Source: Actinomycetes bacterium (lineage in GTDB: Bacteria; Actinomycetota; Acidimicrobiia; Acidimicrobiales; Palsa-688). From it: 6,500 bases of DNA. Positions 1 to 5,510 of the stretch are shown here, in pieces. A program made the translations under genes and the position numbers. The notes under the pieces were generated by a model, which worked only from the letters and a program-made list of their open reading frames with translations, had not been told where the DNA came from and searched no databases. Each line of letters opens with the position of its first letter. The stretch's first letter is position 1. The stretch lies in the NCBI GenBank assembly GCA_021816565.1, contig JAKAXN010000264.1:1-6500 (forward strand). The letters run 5' to 3'.

Positions 1-1192
1 CCTGGGTGTGCAGGGTGCCGAATACCAGGTGGCCGGTCTCCGCCGCGGTCAGGGCGGTGGAGATGGTCTCCAGGTCGCGCATCTCCCCCACCAGGATCAC
101 GTCGGGGTCCTGGCGCAGGACGTGCTTGAGGGCCTCGGCGAAGGACTTGGTGTCCTCGCCCACCTCCCGCTGGTTGACCACGCAGCGCTTGTGGGAGTGG
201 ACGAACTCGATGGGGTCCTCCACCGTCATGATGTGCAGCGGCTGGGTGGAGTTGATGATGTCCACGATCGACGCCAGCGTCGTCGACTTGCCGGAGCCGG
301 TGGGGCCGGTGACCAGCACCAGCCCCCGGGGCAGGTTGGCCAGGCTTCCCACCACCGCCGGCACCCCCAGCTTCTCCAGCGGGACGATCTTGAACGGTAT
401 GGCCCGCAGGACCGCACCGACGGAGTCCCGCTGTACGAACACGTTCAGCCGGAACCGGCCCACGTTGGGGACCGAGTGGGAGGTGTCGAGCTCCAGCTCA
501 CCCTCGAACTTCTCCCGCTGGCGCTGGCTCAGCACCGCGTAGATGATGCGCCGCAGCTCCGACGGGTTGAGGGTCTCGTAGCCCTCCATGGGCCGCAGAT
601 GACCGTCGATGCGCACGCACGGCGGCAGCCCGGCGCTCAGGTGCAGGTCCGAGGCGCCCATGTCGACCATCTCCTCGAGGAGGGCGTTGAGGTGGACCTC
701 GCTGAGCGGGACAGTGTCGTTGCCGTCCTCGTTGGCCTCGACCGCGGCCGGCTTGTCCTCCACCCCGTAGAGGACCTCGATGGCCAGTGAGATGTCCGAG
801 GTGGCGGCCAGCACCGGCCGGATCACCCAGCCGGTCTCCGAGCTGATCTGGTTGACCGCTTCCTGGTCGGTGGGGTTCTCCATGGCGACGGTCAGCTCGT
901 TGCCGCTCATCCCGACCGCCACGACCCGCAGCCGCTGGCACATGGCCACCGGCAGCATCCCGCCCAGGATGGCCGGGATGGGCTCGGTGTTGGGGTCCCA
1001 CATGGTGATGCCCAGCTGGTCGGCCACCGCCGCCACCAGATCGCGTTCGGAGACCATGCCCTCCGACGCCAGCAGCTTGGCCAGCGGGACCCCGGTGTGG
1101 GCCTCGCGGGCGAGCATCTCTTCCATGACGTCTTTCGAGAGGACCTTGCGGGTGACGAGGAACTCCCCTATCGCCCTGGAAGTGGGGATCAT
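1..1192 (-). CDS. pilT: Type IV pilus retraction ATPase PilT with an N-terminal MshEN-like domain (3' end outside window)
   Basis: PilT is the hexameric cytoplasmic ATPase that depolymerises the type IV pilus and powers twitching motility. The gene reads from ATG at 1192 to the left edge without a stop, giving 397 residues. The PilT core starts near residue 163 with the typical segment around GASDLHLSAG (179-188), followed by GRFRLNVFVQR (245-255). Motor motifs follow: Walker A GPTGSGKST 296-304 (Lys302), Asp box TVEDPIEF 323-330, Walker B DPDVILVGEMRD 362-373 (Glu370) and the His box ending LHTQ (His388, His395). The usual HTN reads HTQ. Unusually, Lys302 lies about 165 residues later than in classical PilT. 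Residues 1-160 resemble the PilB N-terminus: two 24-residue MshEN-like motifs at 7-30 and 36-59 separated by five residues. The start is supported by a GAAAGG site six bases upstream. The gene follows pilB by 63 bases and is probably co-transcribed with it. PilT family membership is near certain. Retraction rather than another function is inferred from the family. Confidence 0.95.
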   Translation of the reverse strand, partial: MIPTSRAIGEFLVTRKVLSKDVMEEMLAREAHTGVPLAKLLASEGMVSERDLVAAVADQLGITMWDPNTEPIPAILGGMLPVAMCQRLRVVAVGMSGNELTVAMENPTDQEAVNQISSETGWVIRPVLAATSDISLAIEVLYGVEDKPAAVEANEDGNDTVPLSEVHLNALLEEMVDMGASDLHLSAGLPPCVRIDGHLRPMEGYETLNPSELRRIIYAVLSQRQREKFEGELELDTSHSVPNVGRFRLNVFVQRDSVGAVLRAIPFKIVPLEKLGVPAVVGSLANLPRGLVLVTGPTGSGKSTTLASIVDIINSTQPLHIMTVEDPIEFVHSHKRCVVNQREVGEDTKSFAEALKHVLRQDPDVILVGEMRDLETISTALTAAETGHLVFGTLHTQ

Positions 1193-1198
1193 GCGAAA

Positions 1199-1204
1199 CC
1201 TTTC
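1199..1204 (-). promoter_or_regulatory. Ribosome binding site of pilT
   Basis: The minus strand reads GAAAGG, then six bases, then the ATG at 1192. This is a good Shine-Dalgarno match at normal spacing. It decides the pilT start and thereby shows that the extra N-terminal domain belongs to the protein. Confidence 0.75.
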
Positions 1205-1209
1205 GGTAT

Positions 1210-1255
1210 GAGCCGATCGGGCCTGTAGCGACGCGAAAAGCGCATCGGGCGGCTC
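1210..1255 (-). promoter_or_regulatory. Two-level hairpin between pilB and pilT
   Basis: In the minus-strand transcript an outer six-base stem, GAGCCG with CGGCTC (1250-1255 with 1210-1215), begins directly after the pilB TGA. It encloses a seven-pair hairpin, CGATGCG-CTTTT-CGCGTCG (1241-1247, loop 1236-1240, 1229-1235), with one G-U pair. No U-run follows, so it does not look like an intrinsic terminator. It ends six bases before the pilT ribosome site. A role in mRNA stability or in setting the PilB:PilT ratio is inference; the pairing itself is directly visible. Confidence 0.5.
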
Positions 1256-2983
1256 TCAGGCGATGACCCGGAGGATCTCCTCGAACGAGGTCGTCCCCTG
1301 GGCGACCGCCACCATCCCGGCCTGGCGGAGGGTGAGCATCCCCTGGCCGATGGCGATCTTGCGGATCTCGTCGGTGTGGCCGCGCTCCACGATCAGCCGC
1401 TCGATCTCCTCGGAGACCTGCAGCACCTCGTGCACGGCGAACCGCCCGTGATAGCCGGTGCCCCCGCACGCCCCGCAGCCCTTGGGCCGGAACAGGTGGA
1501 AGTCCTGCCCCGTCCCGCCCAGGTTCTCGAAGTCCCAGCCGAGGGCGGCCAGCTCGGCGTGCTCGGGCCTGTAGGCCTCCTTGCAGCGTTGGCACAGCCG
1601 ACGGGCCAGCCGCTGGGCCACGATGCAGTCGATGGAGCTGCCGACCAGGAACGGCTCGACGCCCATCTCCACCAGCCGGCTCGGGGTGGACGCCGCGTCG
1701 TTGGTGTGAAGCGTGCTCAGCACCAGGTGTCCGGTGAGGGCGGCCTCGATGGCGATGACCGCCGTCTCCCGGTCGCGGATCTCGCCCACGAGGACCACGT
1801 CGGGGTCGGAGCGCAGGATGCTGCGCAGGGCCGCCGCGAAGGTCATGCCGGCCTTGGCGTTGACCTGCACCTGGTTGATGCCCGGAAGCTGGTACTCGAC
1901 GGGGTCCTCGACGGTGATGACGTTCTTGGTCTCGTCGTTGACGATGTTCAAGGTGGCGTAGAGGGTGGTGGACTTGCCCGAGCCGGTGGGCCCGGTCACC
2001 AGGATGGTGCCGTAGGGCTTGCGGAAGGACTCCTCGTAGCGGCCCATGTTCTCGGGCAGGAAGCCGAGGTCGGACAGACGCAGCAGCGCCGTCGACTTGT
2101 CCAGCACCCGCATGACCACCTTCTCGCCGTGCACCGTCGGCAGGGTGGCCACGCGCAGGTCCACGTCCCGGCCGTTGATGATGGTGTTGATGCGGCCGTC
2201 CTGGGGGATGCGCCGCTCGGCGATGTTGATGTCGGCCATGACCTTCAGCCGGCTGACGATCCCGGACTGGATGTTCTTCGGGGGGCGCATCACCTCGTGG
2301 AGGACCCCGTCGATGCGGAACCGCACCCTCAGGTCCCGCTCCGCCGGCTCGATGTGGATGTCCGACGCCCGGTCGGCGATGGCCTGGCTGATCAGCAGGT
2401 TGACCAGCTTGACGATCGGCGATTCCTCGCTGACCTCCCGGACCGTGTCCAGCGTGTTGTCGGATTCGAAGGTGCTGGCCGCCTCGGCCGACACATTCTC
2501 CGCGTCGGACATCACCCGGTGGTACTTGGTGATGGACTCGACGATCGACTGGCGGGTGGCCACGGCGATGCGCAGCTCCGCCCCGGTCACGGTGCGGATG
2601 TCGTCTATGGCGAACACGTTGGACGGGTCCGCCATGGCGACGATCAGCCGGCCCTCCATCCAGCCGATCGGCAGGGCCAGGTAGCGCCGGGCCAGCGAGT
2701 CGCTGACCAGGCGGGCCGCGGCGGCGTCGACGGGGTACTCGTTGAGGTCGACGTACTCGAGCTTCAGATGGGCGGCCAGCGTGGCCACCAGGTCCGACTC
2801 TGTGACCAGGTTGTCCTCGATGAGGATCCGGGTCAGGCCCTGGCCCCTCGACGTCCGGGCGGACAGGGCCTGCTGGAGGGCCTCTTCGGTCAGGACACCG
2901 CCGGCGACGAGGAGCGCCCCGAGACGCTCGTCGTCGCTCGGTGCCTCTGTCGCCGTGCCAACCGCTGATTCAGTGGCTGTCAC
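1256..2983 (-). CDS. pilB: Type IV pilus extension ATPase PilB (GspE/PulE family)
   Basis: PilB is the cytoplasmic hexameric ATPase that drives pilin assembly at the inner-membrane platform. The 575-residue product has normal family length. An N-terminal MshEN/T2SSE_N region (about 18-155) contains the motif RLGALLVAGGVL (20-31) and a weaker second copy at 49-72. The ATPase core shows the ASDIHIEP segment (206-213), Walker A GPTGSGKST 331-339 (Lys337), Asp box ITVEDPVEY 356-364, Walker B DPDVVLVGEIRD 393-404 (Glu401) and His box TGHLVLSTLHTNDAA 417-431 (His419, His426). Four cysteines in two CxxC pairs (464/467 and 503/506) form the zinc site typical of PilB/GspE and absent from PilT. The start is a GTG 12 bases after the DUF4388 stop. 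No convincing ribosome site precedes it, so translation is probably coupled to the upstream gene. No other in-frame start fits the intact N-terminal domain. A type II secretion GspE is the alternative, but the pilT neighbour favours pili. Confidence 0.95.
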   Translation of the reverse strand: MTATESAVGTATEAPSDDERLGALLVAGGVLTEEALQQALSARTSRGQGLTRILIEDNLVTESDLVATLAAHLKLEYVDLNEYPVDAAAARLVSDSLARRYLALPIGWMEGRLIVAMADPSNVFAIDDIRTVTGAELRIAVATRQSIVESITKYHRVMSDAENVSAEAASTFESDNTLDTVREVSEESPIVKLVNLLISQAIADRASDIHIEPAERDLRVRFRIDGVLHEVMRPPKNIQSGIVSRLKVMADINIAERRIPQDGRINTIINGRDVDLRVATLPTVHGEKVVMRVLDKSTALLRLSDLGFLPENMGRYEESFRKPYGTILVTGPTGSGKSTTLYATLNIVNDETKNVITVEDPVEYQLPGINQVQVNAKAGMTFAAALRSILRSDPDVVLVGEIRDRETAVIAIEAALTGHLVLSTLHTNDAASTPSRLVEMGVEPFLVGSSIDCIVAQRLARRLCQRCKEAYRPEHAELAALGWDFENLGGTGQDFHLFRPKGCGACGGTGYHGRFAVHEVLQVSEEIERLIVERGHTDEIRKIAIGQGMLTLRQAGMVAVAQGTTSFEEILRVIA

Positions 2984-2995
2984 GGATGCCGGGGT

Positions 2996-4417
2996 CTAGT
3001 TCCGCACCGACGAGAGGAACTTGAGCAGCAGGCCCCGGTTGATGGGCTCCTCGGCCGGGGCCGGCTCCTCCTCCACCTCAGCGACGGTCTCCTCGGCGTA
3101 GTCGCCGGTGGCGTACCCGTCCGCGGCGGCCAGGTCCCCGTAGGCGGCGGCCTCGGGGGCCGCGCTCACCTCGGGGGCGTAGGACGTGACGCCGGCGGCC
3201 TGGAGAGCCGCCTGGGCGGCCGCCTCCTCGTCGCGCCAGCCGTCGAAGGAGGCCAGCTCGTTGTGGGTCCACGGCCCCCGGTCGGCCAGCCCGTCGACGG
3301 CCTCGTCGATCACCGCCGCATCACCCTCGGCGGTGTCGTAGACGCCGTCGTGCTCGGAGCTGGTCACCTCGTCGAGGAGGGCCTGCAGGGCGGCCCGTCC
3401 CTCGGTCGGCACGCCGGTGGGGTCGTAGCCCCCCACTTCGCCGGCCGGGATCTCGAAGGTGACGTCGGAGCCGAAGGCCGGCATGGCTACCGGCTCGGGA
3501 GCCACGGCCCCGTCGAAGTCCCCTTCTGTGACGGCGTCGGCGGCCTCGCCGGCGAGGGACTGCAGGGAGGCGAAGGGATCGCCGGTGGGGTCCGGGTCGT
3601 CGGTCAGCTCGTCGGTGTCGACGCCCTCGGCGGCGAACGGCTCCGCTTCGACCGTCTCGGCCGGGACCCCGAAGGTGGATTCACCGGTGACCGGCTCCTC
3701 GGGGGCGGGGGCTCCGGGTGCGGCATCGCCGGCCGCCAGGGTGAACTCACCGGCGGGGGCCTCCGTCGCGACCTCGGGCTGGAACCCGAAGCCCTGGATG
3801 CCTGACAGGGCGTTGGCTATCGGCGATCCGAGGAACGGGGCCGTGACCGGCGCCTCCTCGGCGGCCGGCGCCTCCACCGTGGCCAGGGATGCCTCGACCA
3901 GGGTCTTGATGGCCCGGCACCCGTCGAACTCGCCGAGGTCCCCCGCGGCGATGATCTGACCGACGGTGCGGCCCTCGCCTATGGCGACCACCAGGGACCA
4001 CTGGGAGCGCTCCAGGAGGATGGTGTCCTCGGGGGCGTCGGCGGCCAGCGCCACCCGGTGCTCGAGCGACGGGACCACGGCGACGATGTCGCCCCATTCG
4101 ACCATCCGCTGCTGGGCCTGCTCGAGGACCTCGGTCACCTGGCCGTCGCCGGCCTCGACCCGGCGCACCTCGTCGGTCGGTACCTCCCCGGCGTCGAAGG
4201 CGAACTCACCGTCTTCGATGCGCAGGAGCTGGAAGACCGCCTCCACCGGGTTCGGACCCCTCTCCACCTGGATGCCGGAGATGACGCCGTCGTTGAACCA
4301 CAGGCAGCCGGCGCCGGTCGTGCCGTCGACTTTCAGCTCTCCGGTCTTGCCCGTGCCGGACAGGAAGCCCAGCACCTCGGGCAGGGCGACGGTTTGCAGG
4401 GAGCCTTTGAGCGACAC
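2996..4417 (-). CDS. DUF4388 (PATAN-like) protein with long acidic linker, pilus locus
   Basis: This 473-residue protein opens with a DUF4388/PATAN-like domain (about 1-80: SLKGSLQTVALPEVLGFLS, then GKTGELKV and CLWFNDGVISG). That family is found in bacterial signalling and gliding or pilus regulation. A second small domain follows (about 90-180), predicted to be winged-helix-like from the pattern around WSLVVAIGEGRTVGQII and FDGCRAIKTLVEASL. Residues 172-465 contain no lysine and only four arginines (341, 380, 395, 461) and are rich in Ala, Glu, Asp, Pro and Gly, so they are probably disordered. The end turns basic and amphipathic: INRGLLLKFLSSVRN (459-473). There is no signal peptide or membrane segment, so it is cytoplasmic. 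GTG at 4417 is chosen because GGAGG lies five bases upstream and the DUF4388 fold begins at once. A start at 4483 would put the promoter candidate inside the gene. Its position directly before pilB suggests a motor adaptor or regulator; the exact function is unknown. Confidence 0.85.
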   Translation of the reverse strand: MSLKGSLQTVALPEVLGFLSGTGKTGELKVDGTTGAGCLWFNDGVISGIQVERGPNPVEAVFQLLRIEDGEFAFDAGEVPTDEVRRVEAGDGQVTEVLEQAQQRMVEWGDIVAVVPSLEHRVALAADAPEDTILLERSQWSLVVAIGEGRTVGQIIAAGDLGEFDGCRAIKTLVEASLATVEAPAAEEAPVTAPFLGSPIANALSGIQGFGFQPEVATEAPAGEFTLAAGDAAPGAPAPEEPVTGESTFGVPAETVEAEPFAAEGVDTDELTDDPDPTGDPFASLQSLAGEAADAVTEGDFDGAVAPEPVAMPAFGSDVTFEIPAGEVGGYDPTGVPTEGRAALQALLDEVTSSEHDGVYDTAEGDAAVIDEAVDGLADRGPWTHNELASFDGWRDEEAAAQAALQAAGVTSYAPEVSAAPEAAAYGDLAAADGYATGDYAEETVAEVEEEPAPAEEPINRGLLLKFLSSVRN

Positions 4418-4422
4418 GGGAA

Positions 4423-4427
4423 CCTCC
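4423..4427 (-). promoter_or_regulatory. Ribosome binding site of the DUF4388 gene
   Basis: GGAGG on the minus strand stands five bases before GTG at 4417. It is the clearest Shine-Dalgarno in the window. It fixes this start over the GTG- or ATG-type starts further upstream. Confidence 0.8.
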
Positions 4428-4447
4428 GATGACAACGGTTGAGTCTC

Positions 4448-4475
4448 ATATCGGATTGGCCCGAAGCCACCTTGA
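4448..4475 (-). promoter_or_regulatory. Candidate sigma-28 (FliA/SigD/WhiG)-type promoter of the pilus unit
   Basis: On the minus strand TCAAG (4471-4475) is followed by 15 bases and TCCGATAT (4448-4455). The known FliA/SigD class has a -35 like TAAAG or TCAAG and a -10 like GCCGATAA/T, with about 14-15 bases between these elements. The -10 matches seven of eight bases of the SigD form. Transcription would begin around 4441, about 24 bases before the GTG start and just upstream of GGAGG, which is a coherent layout. The spacing may be one base long. Whether this organism has such a sigma factor cannot be seen here. Confidence 0.5.
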
Positions 4476-4496
4476 AGTAACAAATGGGCCTAGCCC
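4476..4496 (-). terminator. Weak terminator-like hairpin after aroE
   Basis: The minus strand reads GGGC-TAG-GCCC (4496-4486), followed by the moderately T-rich ATTTGTTACTT. The stem has only four pairs with a three-base loop and the T-run is broken, so termination would be inefficient at best. A second short stem, CGGCC-TGA-GGCCG, spans the aroE stop (4522-4534). Together they may partly separate aroE transcription from the pilus unit. Confidence 0.25.
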
Positions 4497-4526
4497 GTGC
4501 AATGTGCGAAGACGGCCGGGGCGGCC

Positions 4527-5387
4527 TCAGGCCGGGCCGCCGCTCCCCTCTCCGGTCAGGGCGGCCACGGCGGCTGCCGACATGGCGGCCAGCGGCGCCG
4601 GTCTGCCGGTCCACAGCTCCACCTGGCGGGCCGCCTGGTGGATCAGCATGCCGAGGCCGTTGGATCCGGTGGCGCCCCGCCGGCGGGCTGCGGCCAGCAG
4701 CGGGGTGACCGCCGGGGCGTAGACCAGGTCGGCCACGAAGTGCTGCGGTCCCATCCAGCGGGGGTCCAGCCCGAGGGGCAGCTCGTCGTGGCCGGCCATG
4801 CCGGCCGGTGTGGCGTTGACCACCAGGTCGGTTGCGGTCAGCGAGTCCCGCAGGCCCTCGACGTCGGCTCCCTCGATGGGCCGGCCGGCCGGACCGGCCA
4901 GGAAGGCGCAGTCGCGCGCCGCTTCGGGCCGCCGGGCCACCACGGTCACCGCTCTGGCCCCGGCTCCGGCCAGGGCCAGGGTCACGGCCCGGGCCGCCCC
5001 ACCGGCGCCGAGGACCACGCAGCTACGGCCGGACGGGTCGAAGCCGTCGTCGGCCAGCGAGTCGACGAAGCCGGCCCCGTCGGTGGACTCACCGACCAGC
5101 TCGGCGTCCTCGCTGCGGCGCGACCAGCTCACGGTGTTGGCCACGCCCAGCCGGCTGGCCACCGGTCCCAGCCGGTCGACGGCCGCGGCCACATCGGCCT
5201 TGTGGGGCATGGTGACCGACAGGCCCCCCAGGTCGAGGGTCCGCATGGCCTCCACCGCGGCAGAGGCCTGACCGCGCGCCACCCGGAACGCCACGTACAC
5301 CCAGTCGATGTCGAGGGCGCGGAACGCCGCGTTGTGCAGCACCGGCGACAGCGAATGCCCGACCGGGTCGCCGATCACCGCCGCCAC
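4527..5387 (-). CDS. aroE: Shikimate dehydrogenase (NADP+) AroE
   Basis: AroE reduces 3-dehydroshikimate to shikimate with NADPH in the cytoplasmic pathway to aromatic amino acids. The 286-residue product shows the full family pattern: GDPVGHSLSP (6-15, the serines that bind shikimate), SVTMPHK (57-63, catalytic Lys63), ANTV (83-86), STDGAGF (101-107, catalytic Asp103), the nucleotide loop GAGGAARA (127-134), NATPAGM (191-197) and NGLGMLIHQ (243-251, Gln251). The usual NRT NADP-specificity motif after the second strand reads ARR (151-153), still basic. The GTG start at 5387 is the only standard one available, but it starts right at the first beta strand. The frame remains open upstream to the mltG stop at 5511, and residues STR just before GTG look family-like, so the true protein may be longer, for example from CTG at 5447. 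It lies downstream of mltG, a frequent actinobacterial pairing. Confidence 0.95.
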   Translation of the reverse strand: MAAVIGDPVGHSLSPVLHNAAFRALDIDWVYVAFRVARGQASAAVEAMRTLDLGGLSVTMPHKADVAAAVDRLGPVASRLGVANTVSWSRRSEDAELVGESTDGAGFVDSLADDGFDPSGRSCVVLGAGGAARAVTLALAGAGARAVTVVARRPEAARDCAFLAGPAGRPIEGADVEGLRDSLTATDLVVNATPAGMAGHDELPLGLDPRWMGPQHFVADLVYAPAVTPLLAAARRRGATGSNGLGMLIHQAARQVELWTGRPAPLAAMSAAAVAALTGEGSGGPA

Positions 5388-5510
5388 GCGCGTCGACGCC
5401 CCGGGGATGCGGACCGGGTGGCCGCTGCTGTCCAGCGCCGGTCTCAGCTCGTCACCTTCGGCTGCGGCCGGGCCCCGGCCGCGGCAACGGGGACCGGCCG
5501 GTCGGCGCGG
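5388..5510 (-). other. mltG-aroE gap, open in the aroE frame
   Basis: These 123 bases contain no stop in the aroE frame and no in-frame ATG, GTG or TTG. Translated, the last residues before the GTG read RIPGASTR, which resembles the lead-in of other AroE proteins. A CTG at 5447 has GAAGGTGA shortly upstream (5452-5459) and would add 20 residues. I see no promoter or terminator here, so mltG and aroE are probably one transcript. Confidence 0.4.

Noticed and set aside
285..314. Thirty-base near-repeat shared with 1971-2000 (three mismatches)
   Set aside because: It is the Walker A region of the paralogous ATPases PilT and PilB, so it reflects gene homology, not a mobile or regulatory repeat.
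8..790. Open frames on the plus strand opposite pilT, including 8-790 and 780-1211
   Set aside because: Both lie entirely over the conserved PilT reading frame, have no ribosome site or family motif, and show the same composition bias as other antisense frames.
498..1595. Open minus-strand frame overlapping the pilT start and pilB end
   Set aside because: It is a different frame of the same strand, repetitive in Arg, Gly and Pro, and spans two well-supported genes.
1376..2968. Long open frame on the plus strand opposite pilB (530 codons)
   Set aside because: The strand opposite a GC-rich gene is often open because of third-position GC. The translation is rich in Gly, Asp, His, Val and Arg with no recognisable motif, while the minus strand encodes a full PilB.
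3263..3805. Plus-strand open frames opposite the acidic linker of the DUF4388 gene
   Set aside because: They are mirror images of Ala/Glu/Pro codons and show no motif or start signal.
3817..3824. GCCGATAG on the minus strand, a second sigma-28-like -10 box
   Set aside because: No TAAA or TCAA box stands at the right distance upstream, and it lies inside coding sequence with no gene start nearby.
4418..4483. Longer DUF4388 protein starting at 4483
   Set aside because: The extra 22 residues would cover the promoter candidate and GGAGG, and the DUF4388 domain starts immediately at GTG 4417.
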